15,774 nt of DNA from B16-G9 sp964400655 (GTDB lineage Bacteria > Bacteroidota > Bacteroidia > Bacteroidales > F082): contig CAYNVN010000061.1 in the NCBI GenBank assembly GCA_964400655.1, forward strand, positions 1 through 15,774, written 5' to 3'. Under the pieces are notes generated by a model. It made no database searches. It saw nothing but the letters and a program-made list of their open reading frames with translations, and had not been told where the DNA came from. The position numbers were made by a program, and so were the translations under genes. Positions 8,901 through 14,185 of the stretch are shown here, piece after piece (within the stretch, counting starts at the first letter, position 1; the number at the start of each line of letters is the position of its first letter).

Positions 8901-10079
8901 ACCGAAAGTCTTGCCAAAGATCCCGTGCGCGCATGGGCTGCCTGGGATTCGTACCGGCGGTTTCTACAGAGCTGGGGCATGGCTTATGGCTTGGAGCGTG
9001 ACGACTTTGATGAGATTATGTTGCTTTTTAAAGACAGGTACAAAACCAAACTGAAAACCGATTTTACCGCCGGTTTGATGCGCGAAATAGCTTTTGCTTA
9101 TAAACAGAAATTGCAGGAAAGCAACATTGAATTTATCGAAGATATTTTTCAACAGTTAATCACCACCATCAATCTTGTGTTTTTATCATGGAATTCGGAG
9201 CGGGCAAAGGTTTACCGCGAACACCTGCAAATTGCCGGAGAGTGGGGAACGGCGGTGATTGTACAGAAAATGGTTTTCGGTAACCTGCGCGAAACTTCGG
9301 GCACAGGGGTTGTTTTTACCCAAAACCCGCAAATGCAGCGTCAGGGGGTTAATCTTTACGGCGATTACACCACCCGAAGTCAGGGTGAAGATATTGTAGC
9401 CGGACTGGTTAAACCCTTTCCGGTTAGTGCCGATCAGGTTCAAAACGGCGATGTAAGATTATCGCTGGAAAAAAACTATCCCCTGATTTATAAAAGGATT
9501 TATGAAATTGCCAACGATCTGGTAAATAATCACGGATACAGTCCGCAGGAAATAGAGTTCACATTTGAATCGGACAACCCCGAAGACCTTTATATTCTGC
9601 AAATACGCGATATGGATATGGCAAAAGCCCAGTCGGTAAAAGTATTTACCGTTAAGCCCGATGAAATGAAACTGGCGGGACGGGGCATAGGTATCGGCGG
9701 AGGTGCCATGAATGGCAGGGTGGCTTTTGATGATGAAGATATGGAAGAGATAAGGAGAAAATATAAAGGAGAGAATGTGATTCTTGTAAGGCCTGATACG
9801 GTTCCCGATGACATCGGAATGATTTTCGATACCAACGGTTTATTGACGGCCAGAGGAGGAGCTACCTCTCATGCGGCTGTTACCGCTACCCGGCTGGGGA
9901 AAACGGCCATCGTTAACTGCTCAAGACTGCAGGTGTTCGAGAACGAGAAATATTGCAGGTTAAACGACATGGTTTTTAAGGTGGGTGACAAAATTGCCAT
10001 TGACGGCTCGCTGGGAAATGTATATCAGGGTAATTATTCCATCGAGAGTGAGATAGGGTATGAAAAATTCAAATTCTAA
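5961..10079 (+). CDS. PPDK-related dikinase: unknown N-terminal region, ATP-grasp, phosphohistidine domain; no PEP/pyruvate barrel
   Basis: This is a 1372-residue cytosolic protein related to pyruvate phosphate dikinase. The first 870 residues or so are helical, charged and not recognised. A PPDK-type ATP-grasp follows: GSKAYHLKNL with Lys885, SVRSGTAISMPGAMDT with Arg957, SGTGVVFTQNP (about 1113-1123), SQGEDIVAGL (about 1140-1149), and EIEF (Glu1197, Glu1199) with LQIRD (Gln1214). The swivelling phosphohistidine domain has TARGGATSHAAV with catalytic His1304 and Thr1302 two residues before it, where PPDK carries its regulatory Thr. True PPDK continues for about 340 residues with a TIM barrel that binds PEP and pyruvate. 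Here the protein stops 68 residues after the His, directly followed by a terminator. So phosphate transfer from ATP through His is plausible, while the final acceptor is unknown and may be bound by the N-terminal region. Automated labels of PPDK would be misleading. It is divergent from gap. Confidence 0.9.
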   Translation: MDKKFVSKALEANLAETRYKDIKIPPKYQDFIKLSVKYYGINKRANDCIIEYQHPFSNRKFVIEQLREILLTDYWFYVGLSDPEKAFSIPLELLQNLLTEGENREHHIMIIRTLLEFSQKLIREGRDFSKTFRFIYSTFEQGFKNDPLSYIEASKYFKRYLKAFNSEETFSNKRLEITKSIFIASIDYWRDTSQIEKWLDDKKKLLTVDHKTIIDTIGASWFDTIRKRAESIDSWNEFVDRIPDYDNIADRFNDTTDLFPTFIEKFYFIFYLLQIPGMQNHKERLIWRLNNILVQTMEEIDKTELTSFIDQVFNYARDLKATHTSPVLDTMLTLGKKVIDIDDSENKELLGYFEDKLIDFGFETPGMVYVDENWQLDVNPNHIKNIRVWLELIEYSQSDMEKLLSTLIVNLKLGGIFISDTDLFQRDITKILNSNVAPYYKKVKQLTRIFPVYFNEIGAEGEIRQVTTTMDEISHREDKLVHFLRKQVHTESNNTLIELARKIFRFWYDGDLKALKNILPENVYTTIDKKSKWYAPIHQMVVTLCEMTGKTPDDLITSELKDFDKLLEKLPGDNNKDKERLRDMVALYAFLKEKYSFDTVDIVRLLKKYSYLEEEKIDRLRKALDKNDFESSLKLIYSFMNQLKEIIFDPKPSKSWENIYHKRHIAIGIPSMYGVYREPKFEAMGLTFRLEKVATQLMEKVVQNINLDYISAKTLKNILTILEYFTEGLNLDGITNQSFDSNLRMLKYSLSSDSFSFHQYINIFQFLAEDVKRTIIKYFLKTYDLPLKLVIPRICNPDGKLDKKKETELINRMSEEFYRDILSEAFLMQPLDNFVSRILDSLRTMNDNFDQEMIREIMSYNSDLIMSPLDKEDVNIDNQAFLGSKAYHLKNLTLKNYPIPQGFVITTEVFRRHKAIVEHNDLRKEMHDMIRKHIKHIENQTGFCLGNPEKPLLLSVRSGTAISMPGAMDTFLNVGMNDEITESLAKDPVRAWAAWDSYRRFLQSWGMAYGLERDDFDEIMLLFKDRYKTKLKTDFTAGLMREIAFAYKQKLQESNIEFIEDIFQQLITTINLVFLSWNSERAKVYREHLQIAGEWGTAVIVQKMVFGNLRETSGTGVVFTQNPQMQRQGVNLYGDYTTRSQGEDIVAGLVKPFPVSADQVQNGDVRLSLEKNYPLIYKRIYEIANDLVNNHGYSPQEIEFTFESDNPEDLYILQIRDMDMAKAQSVKVFTVKPDEMKLAGRGIGIGGGAMNGRVAFDDEDMEEIRRKYKGENVILVRPDTVPDDIGMIFDTNGLLTARGGATSHAAVTATRLGKTAIVNCSRLQVFENEKYCRLNDMVFKVGDKIAIDGSLGNVYQGNYSIESEIGYEKFKF

Positions 10080-10082
10080 CAA

Positions 10083-10118
10083 TAAAAAAAGCCGGAGCAT
10101 TGCTCCGGCTTTTTATTT
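10083..10118. terminator. Bidirectional rho-independent terminator
   Basis: A perfect 8-bp stem GCCGGAGC/GCTCCGGC (10091-10098 and 10102-10109) with a 3-nt loop is flanked by an A-run on the left and TTTTTATTTTA on the right. It lies 11 bp after the PPDK-like stop and 18 bp beyond the stop of the convergent outer membrane protein gene. It can therefore serve both. Confidence 0.92.
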
Positions 10119-10135
10119 TATTGTTCTTTTAAATA

Positions 10136-10744
10136 CTACCAGAAATAGGAAAAACCAACACTGGTGTTTATCCATGTTTGCTGGTCTTCATCTTTTGTTT
10201 TGGCAGCCCAGTTATAACGTACATTCAGGTTAAGACCCCAGTTTGAGGTTTTTCCGAAAGGAATAATAATTCCCGCTTCGGGAGCCAAACCAAAATGCCA
10301 CGCATCCTGCTCAATATAATAGATGCCCAGCATATTACGGGTTTCAATGTAATAGGTACCTAATCCCAGGCCGATGTACGGAATAAATTTATTACTGTTA
10401 AAGGTATAATGCCCTGTAACCATAATGGGCATGGCATTCATGTAATGACGACTGTAACCGTAAACCGTTGATTGTCCGTCGTTGCTTGTTTCGGTTTTCC
10501 AGCCATAATTTTCGTAAAACACATCCCATGCCCAACGTCCGCCAACCGTAAGGTTTTCGGTAACATAGCCTCTTCCTTCAAGGGCAAAGCCGCGAAGCGA
10601 ATATTGTCCTACAAAATCACCGGTTTCGCCAACGCCAAACCCCATATCCCATTGAAAGTTCCAAATACCGCTTCCCTGTGAAAAGGCTGTTGAACCAAAC
10701 AGTGATATAGTAAGTATCAGGAATATTTTTCTCATTATTTTCAT
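10136..10744 (-). CDS. Small outer membrane beta-barrel protein
   Basis: This is a 202-residue protein with a Sec signal peptide (about 1-22, core IFLILTISLFGSTAF, cleavage near FSQ). The mature part is rich in Gly, Tyr and Trp with alternating polar and hydrophobic residues typical of beta-strands: WDMGFGVGETGDFVGQYSLR, YIGLGLGTYYIE and WGLNLNVRYNWAAK. It ends in FSYFW, the aromatic C-terminus usual for outer membrane barrels. It resembles the general OmpW/OmpA-like porin-family barrels of about eight strands in Bacteroidetes; a specific cargo or function cannot be given. It begins MKIM, so the second Met (residue 4) is an alternative start. It follows the DUF4136 lipoprotein gene by 26 bp and is probably co-transcribed with it. 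Confidence 0.85.
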   Translation of the reverse strand: MKIMRKIFLILTISLFGSTAFSQGSGIWNFQWDMGFGVGETGDFVGQYSLRGFALEGRGYVTENLTVGGRWAWDVFYENYGWKTETSNDGQSTVYGYSRHYMNAMPIMVTGHYTFNSNKFIPYIGLGLGTYYIETRNMLGIYYIEQDAWHFGLAPEAGIIIPFGKTSNWGLNLNVRYNWAAKTKDEDQQTWINTSVGFSYFW

Positions 10745-10770
10745 TTTATCAATTTTTTAAAGTTCAACAA

Positions 10771-11439
10771 TTATTTACCTTCTTTTAAATAAGGTGATAA
10801 CTCAAACGCTTTGTCAATGTTACTCATGATGCGCTGTTCGATGTTATTACCCTGTAAAAGTCCGTTTATCATAGCATCCCAGTAAGCAGGAGCAACGGTA
10901 TCGTTTTCCACTTCGATGGGATTCCACGGATCAACCATGGTAATCCTAAGTGTACCTGTTGTATAGGTAGAAACATACGGCGGATAGTAAGGGGGATAGT
11001 AGGGAGGATAATAACCCCATCCCGGAAAACCCCACCAATAATCCCAACCGGGATAATAAGGATACCAAACACTAACGGTGGTCGAGGTTACCGAAGAGGC
11101 ATAAACAACCACATCGGGAACGTTGTTGGTGTCGGGATTTGTGATGCGCTGATAACCGTAGTCGCTCATATTACCCGCAATTTTCGAAATGATTTGATCC
11201 GTATAAGGGTTTTTTTCATAAGTGGTTGTGTCATCTTCAGCCTTAATCGGAAAAACCGTATCGGGTAAAAAATAGGTTTGAATACGACTAAAGTTAACGG
11301 TGTCAACATAATTGGTTGCCACAATGTCGGTTTCGCTGTCCGAAATATCGTCATTCGGATAACAGGAACTGAACAGTCCTATACCAAATAACGCCAAAAC
11401 AGCCAAAGTCCATTGGATTTTGTTTTTCATAATGATCAT
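10771..11439 (-). CDS. DUF4136-type lipoprotein with a Tyr/Pro-rich segment
   Basis: The 222-residue protein has a lipoprotein signal (about 1-25) with lipobox LFSS-C, lipidated Cys26. The body fits the DUF4136 pattern: a first strand VDTVNFSRIQTYFLPDT, a helix around DQIISKIAGNMSDYGYQRI, the strand VPDVVVYAS, and a later strand GTLRITMVDP, ending in a helix LSPYLKEGK. Between strands lies an aromatic Tyr/Pro/Trp/Gly segment (about residues 122-148) containing three consecutive YYPP units encoded by a degenerate 12-bp repeat. DUF4136 proteins are exported lipoproteins of unknown function. The start could also be Met4 (MKNKIQW), which gives a more standard signal peptide. It is the first gene of a two-gene unit with the barrel protein. 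Confidence 0.85.
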   Translation of the reverse strand: MIIMKNKIQWTLAVLALFGIGLFSSCYPNDDISDSETDIVATNYVDTVNFSRIQTYFLPDTVFPIKAEDDTTTYEKNPYTDQIISKIAGNMSDYGYQRITNPDTNNVPDVVVYASSVTSTTVSVWYPYYPGWDYWWGFPGWGYYPPYYPPYYPPYVSTYTTGTLRITMVDPWNPIEVENDTVAPAYWDAMINGLLQGNNIEQRIMSNIDKAFELSPYLKEGK

Positions 11440-11479
11440 CTTTAAAATTTATTGTTATTAATTTCTGTTTTTCAAGGTG

Positions 11480-11487
11480 CAAAGATA
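11480..11487 (-). promoter_or_regulatory. Candidate -7 element for the DUF4136/barrel unit
   Basis: The minus strand reads TATCTTTG, an exact TAnnTTTG match, 40 bp upstream of the lipoprotein start. A TTTTG stretch (11512-11516) is a possible -33 partner, though the 24-bp spacing is longer than usual. Confidence 0.55.
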
Positions 11488-11664
11488 TAAATTTAAATTA
11501 AATCTAAATAACAAAAGGTTGTTTACTTGAATATGTGTTTTGTTTGCAAATGGTATGCCATAAACGGTATTTACCGGGTTTTATTATTTAATCATTTATT
11601 ACGGTTTAAAAGTAATTTTTGTTTTCGTAAACGATAATTGTTTTGTTTTATTTTATGCTGATAA

Positions 11665-11681
11665 TATGACGTTTTGTCATA
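11665..11681. repeat. Inverted repeat upstream of dnaK
   Basis: Perfect 6-bp arms TATGAC and GTCATA are separated by GTTTT. It lies 211 bp before the dnaK start. It could be an operator, but no regulator is known from the sequence. Confidence 0.35.
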
Positions 11682-11815
11682 AAGCGGCTTGTGGCTATAA
11701 GCGTATATATAATATACTGAATAAGTGCGATATACATTGTTGCAAAGTGACACAATATGTCTGGTTACCGATAATTTTCTTCCCGTTTTTCATTTGGCAT
11801 AATGATTGACAAAAC

Positions 11816-11841
11816 TATGGCAGTCAGAAAAACTGACCATA
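11816..11841 (+). promoter_or_regulatory. Predicted 5' leader hairpin of dnaK
   Basis: TATG and GTCAG pair with CTGAC and CATA around an AAAAA loop, giving 9 pairs with a 3-nt bulge (GCA) on the 5' side. It ends 35 bp before the Shine-Dalgarno, so it does not itself mask the ribosome site. The pairing is seen; a role in expression is speculation. Confidence 0.3.
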
Positions 11842-11876
11842 TAAATTTTGAATATAAACTTGAAACAAGAATAAAA

Positions 11877-11883
11877 AAGGAGG
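11877..11883 (+). promoter_or_regulatory. Strong Shine-Dalgarno of dnaK, sets the start at 11892
   Basis: AAGGAGG lies 8 bp before the ATG at 11892. It fixes this ATG as the start, and it is unusual because the other genes here lack such sites, as is normal in Bacteroidetes. Confidence 0.85.
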
Positions 11884-11891
11884 AAAATACA

Positions 11892-13808
11892 ATGGGAAAA
11901 ATTATTGGAATTGACTTAGGTACAACCAACTCTTGTGTCGCAGTTATGGAAGGTAACGAGCCTGTCGTTATTCCAAATAGCGAAGGACACCGTACCACAC
12001 CATCTATCGTGGCATTTACCGAAAATGGTGAGAGAAAAGTTGGAGAGCCGGCCAAGCGTCAGGCTATCACCAACCCGAAACATACTATTTCGTCTATCAA
12101 GCGTTTTATGGGTAACTCGTTTAACGACGTTGAACAGGAGATTAAAAGGGTTCCTTACGAAGTGGTAAAAGGCGAAAACAACACACCGCGTGTTAAAATT
12201 GACGACCGTTTGTACACACCACAGGAAATTTCGGCCATGGTTCTTCAAAAGATGAAGAAAACCGCCGAAGATTATCTGGGACAAACCGTTACCGAAGCCG
12301 TAATTACGGTTCCGGCTTACTTTAACGATTCGCAACGTAAGGCAACCCAGGAAGCCGGTGAAATTGCCGGATTGAAAGTTCGCCGTATCATCAACGAGCC
12401 TACTGCAGCTGCTTTGGCTTACGGGCTTGACAGAAAACAGCAGGACGAGAAAATTGCCGTTTACGACCTTGGTGGCGGTACTTTTGATATCTCGATCCTT
12501 GAACTGGGCGATGGTGTTTTCGAGGTAAAATCTACCAACGGTAACACACACCTTGGTGGCGACGACTTTGACGAAAGAATCATCAACTGGTTAGCCGACG
12601 AGTTTCAGAAAGATGAAGGTATTGATTTGAGAAAAGACCCGATGGCTTTACAGCGTTTGAAAGAAGCTGCTGAAAAAGCAAAAATCGAGCTCTCTTCTGC
12701 CAGCGAAACCGAAATCAACCTGCCTTACATCATGCCGGTTGACGGTATTCCGAAACACCTTGTTCGTAAATTGACCCGTGCCAAATTTGAGCAACTGGTT
12801 GACGATTTGGTTCAGGCTACCATCGATCCCTGTAAAGCCGCTTTAAAAGATGCAGGTTTAACGGCTGCTGATATCGACGAGGTTATCCTTGTGGGAGGTT
12901 CAACACGTATTCCGGCCATCCAGAATATTGTTAAAGATTTCTTTGGCAAAGAGCCCCACAAAGGTGTTAACCCCGATGAGGTTGTTGCCATTGGAGCTTC
13001 AATCCAGGGTGGTGTATTAACCGGTGAGGTAAAAGATGTATTGTTGCTTGATGTTACACCCCTTTCGCTGGGTATTGAAACCCTTGGCGGGGTTATGACC
13101 AAGCTTATTGATGCTAACACAACCATCCCGACCAAGAAAACCGAAGTCTTCTCAACGGCTGCAGATAACCAGCCTTCGGTTGAGATACACGTTTTACAGG
13201 GCGAACGTCCGTTGGCAAAAGACAACAAAACCATCGGAAGGTTCCATCTTGACGGTTTGCCACCGGCACCGCGTGGAGTACCGCAAATTGAAGTAACATT
13301 CGATATCGACTCAAACGGTATTTTGCATGTGTCGGCTAAAGACAAAGCTACCGGTAAATCGCAAAGCATCCGTATTGAAGCTTCTTCGGGATTATCGGAA
13401 GAAGAGATCAAGAAGATGAAAAACGAAGCCGAAGCCAATGCCGAAGCCGATAAAAAAGCAAAAGAGAGAATTGATAAACTCAATGCTGCCGACGGCCTGA
13501 TTTTCCAGACTGAAAAGCAGATGAAAGAGTTTGGCGATAAATTGCCGGCCGACAAAAAAGCCGAAATCGAAAGTGCTTTGGAAGAGTTACGCAATGCTCA
13601 CAAATCGGAAGATTTGAATGCCATTGATGCCGCTATGGAAAAATTAAACAACCTGTGGCAGCAAGCCAGTCAGGAGATGTACCAAAGCGGTCAGCAGGGC
13701 GGACAAACACCTCCTGCCGGTGATGCCGGTAACAATGGTGGAAACGGCCCCTCAGGTGGCGACGACGAAGTTACCGATGTTGACTTTGAAGAGGTAAACG
13801 ACAAGTAA
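11892..13808 (+). CDS. dnaK: Molecular chaperone DnaK (Hsp70)
   Basis: This is the ATP-dependent cytosolic Hsp70 chaperone working with DnaJ and GrpE in folding and heat-shock protection. The start is taken at 11892, giving 638 residues, because MGKIIGIDLGTTNSCVAVMEG is the universal DnaK N-terminus and follows a strong Shine-Dalgarno; the frame open upstream to 11802 is not conserved. The nucleotide-binding domain (about 1-383) shows the phosphate-1 loop above, AVYDLGGGTFDISILE (about 190-205) and VILVGGSTRIPAIQ. The linker DVLLLDVTPLSLGIE (about 381-395) leads to the substrate-binding beta-sandwich and then a charged helical lid from about 505. A Gly/Asn/Pro-rich tail ends in DEVTDVDFEEVNDK, as in bacterial DnaK. 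No dnaJ or grpE is adjacent; the gene has its own terminator and so appears monocistronic. Confidence 0.98.
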   Translation: MGKIIGIDLGTTNSCVAVMEGNEPVVIPNSEGHRTTPSIVAFTENGERKVGEPAKRQAITNPKHTISSIKRFMGNSFNDVEQEIKRVPYEVVKGENNTPRVKIDDRLYTPQEISAMVLQKMKKTAEDYLGQTVTEAVITVPAYFNDSQRKATQEAGEIAGLKVRRIINEPTAAALAYGLDRKQQDEKIAVYDLGGGTFDISILELGDGVFEVKSTNGNTHLGGDDFDERIINWLADEFQKDEGIDLRKDPMALQRLKEAAEKAKIELSSASETEINLPYIMPVDGIPKHLVRKLTRAKFEQLVDDLVQATIDPCKAALKDAGLTAADIDEVILVGGSTRIPAIQNIVKDFFGKEPHKGVNPDEVVAIGASIQGGVLTGEVKDVLLLDVTPLSLGIETLGGVMTKLIDANTTIPTKKTEVFSTAADNQPSVEIHVLQGERPLAKDNKTIGRFHLDGLPPAPRGVPQIEVTFDIDSNGILHVSAKDKATGKSQSIRIEASSGLSEEEIKKMKNEAEANAEADKKAKERIDKLNAADGLIFQTEKQMKEFGDKLPADKKAEIESALEELRNAHKSEDLNAIDAAMEKLNNLWQQASQEMYQSGQQGGQTPPAGDAGNNGGNGPSGGDDEVTDVDFEEVNDK

Positions 13809-13830
13809 GAGTTGGTTTATCAATTATATT

Positions 13831-13867
13831 AAAAACCCCTGACACAATTTGTGTCAGGGGTTTTTTT
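13831..13867 (+). terminator. Strong rho-independent terminator of dnaK
   Basis: A perfect palindrome of 12-bp arms, CCCCTGACACAA and TTGTGTCAGGGG (13836-13860), is preceded by AAAAA and followed by TTTTTTTATTTTT. It lies 27 bp after the dnaK stop. The A-run makes it potentially active in both directions. Confidence 0.93.
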
Positions 13868-13874
13868 ATTTTTG
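13867..13874 (+). promoter_or_regulatory. Candidate -7 element for the 66-residue membrane protein
   Basis: TATTTTTG fits TAnnTTTG and begins at the end of the dnaK terminator T-run, 15 bp before the ATG at 13890. Low complexity makes a chance match possible. No good -33 element is present at normal spacing. Confidence 0.3.
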
Positions 13875-13889
13875 TCGAAAACATTTGTA

Positions 13890-14090
13890 ATGATAAAAGT
13901 TATTATTCTTGCCGTATTTATTCTTGCCGTTGCGGTTTTGGCTATGGCGGTTTTTCTTTTTGTAAAAGGTAAAGAGTTTCCCAAAACCAAGATCGGTCAT
14001 AATAAAAAAATGAAAGAAAAAGGTATTGAGTGTGCTTTTTCGCAAGATTACAAAGCCTATCATCAAAAAAACTGGAAAGGTCCCTATTAA
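13890..14090 (+). CDS. Small single-pass membrane protein, unknown function (66 residues)
   Basis: The start is taken at the ATG at 13890, because an earlier in-frame ATG at 13851 falls inside the dnaK terminator stem. An N-terminal hydrophobic segment (about residues 3-25, VIILAVFILAVAVLAMAVF) anchors the protein. A basic stretch follows, KGKEFPKTKIGHNKKMKEKG (26-45), then IECAFSQDYKAYHQKNW with Cys48. The pattern of one membrane helix, FP-x-T, N-K-x-M and G-I-x-C-A resembles short uncharacterised proteins that I recall as common in Bacteroidetes; this family recollection is not verified here. The tail is probably cytoplasmic by the positive-inside rule. It lies between dnaK and the PIN-PhoH gene on the same strand, with 95 bp to the latter. 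Confidence 0.7.
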   Translation: MIKVIILAVFILAVAVLAMAVFLFVKGKEFPKTKIGHNKKMKEKGIECAFSQDYKAYHQKNWKGPY

Positions 14091-14096
14091 AAACTT

Positions 14097-14115
14097 TTAA
14101 CCATTAAGCGGTTAA
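14097..14115. repeat. Short inverted repeat upstream of the PIN-PhoH gene
   Basis: Arms TTAACC and GGTTAA flank a 7-nt spacer. There is no T-run after it, so it is not a clear terminator. It could be an operator or a weak RNA hairpin. Confidence 0.25.
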
Positions 14116-14185
14116 TAAGAATCTTGGCTGTTGATAGAATATTGTTTTGAAAGTACCTACTTTTATCCAAACAGAACAATGTTAT

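Larger units (their letters stand above)
11440..11891. other. 452-bp intergenic region between the DUF4136 lipoprotein gene and dnaK
   Basis: This A/T-rich spacer separates two divergent genes. It holds a TATCTTTG promoter element for the leftward unit, an inverted repeat at 11665-11681, a hairpin-forming stretch at 11816-11841 and the dnaK Shine-Dalgarno. I find no strict TAnnTTTG match facing dnaK and no CIRCE-like operator. The open frame that extends dnaK upstream to 11802 has no conserved content and is treated as leader. Confidence 0.7.

Noticed and set aside
10080..10135. Loss of the PPDK barrel by frameshift or premature stop
   Set aside because: No barrel-coding sequence follows in any frame; a terminator and a convergent gene come directly after the stop, so the short form is the native gene.
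11689..11713. Sigma70-like TTGTGG and TATAAT upstream of dnaK
   Set aside because: The spacing is only 13 bp and Bacteroidetes housekeeping promoters use a different consensus.
11802..11891. N-terminal extension of DnaK by 30 residues
   Set aside because: The extension is not conserved in DnaK, and a strong Shine-Dalgarno sits just before the ATG at 11892.
12812..13594. 260-codon open frame antisense to dnaK
   Set aside because: Long antisense frames are common opposite dnaK because of codon bias; the product is Ser-rich without domain signals.
13851..13889. Upstream start of the 66-residue membrane protein
   Set aside because: It would begin inside the dnaK terminator stem and precede the hydrophobic helix with unlikely residues.
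14147..14185. Upstream start of the PIN-PhoH protein
   Set aside because: The 13 added residues do not belong to the PIN domain, and the second ATG gives the usual N-terminus just ahead of the first PIN strand. It remains possible.
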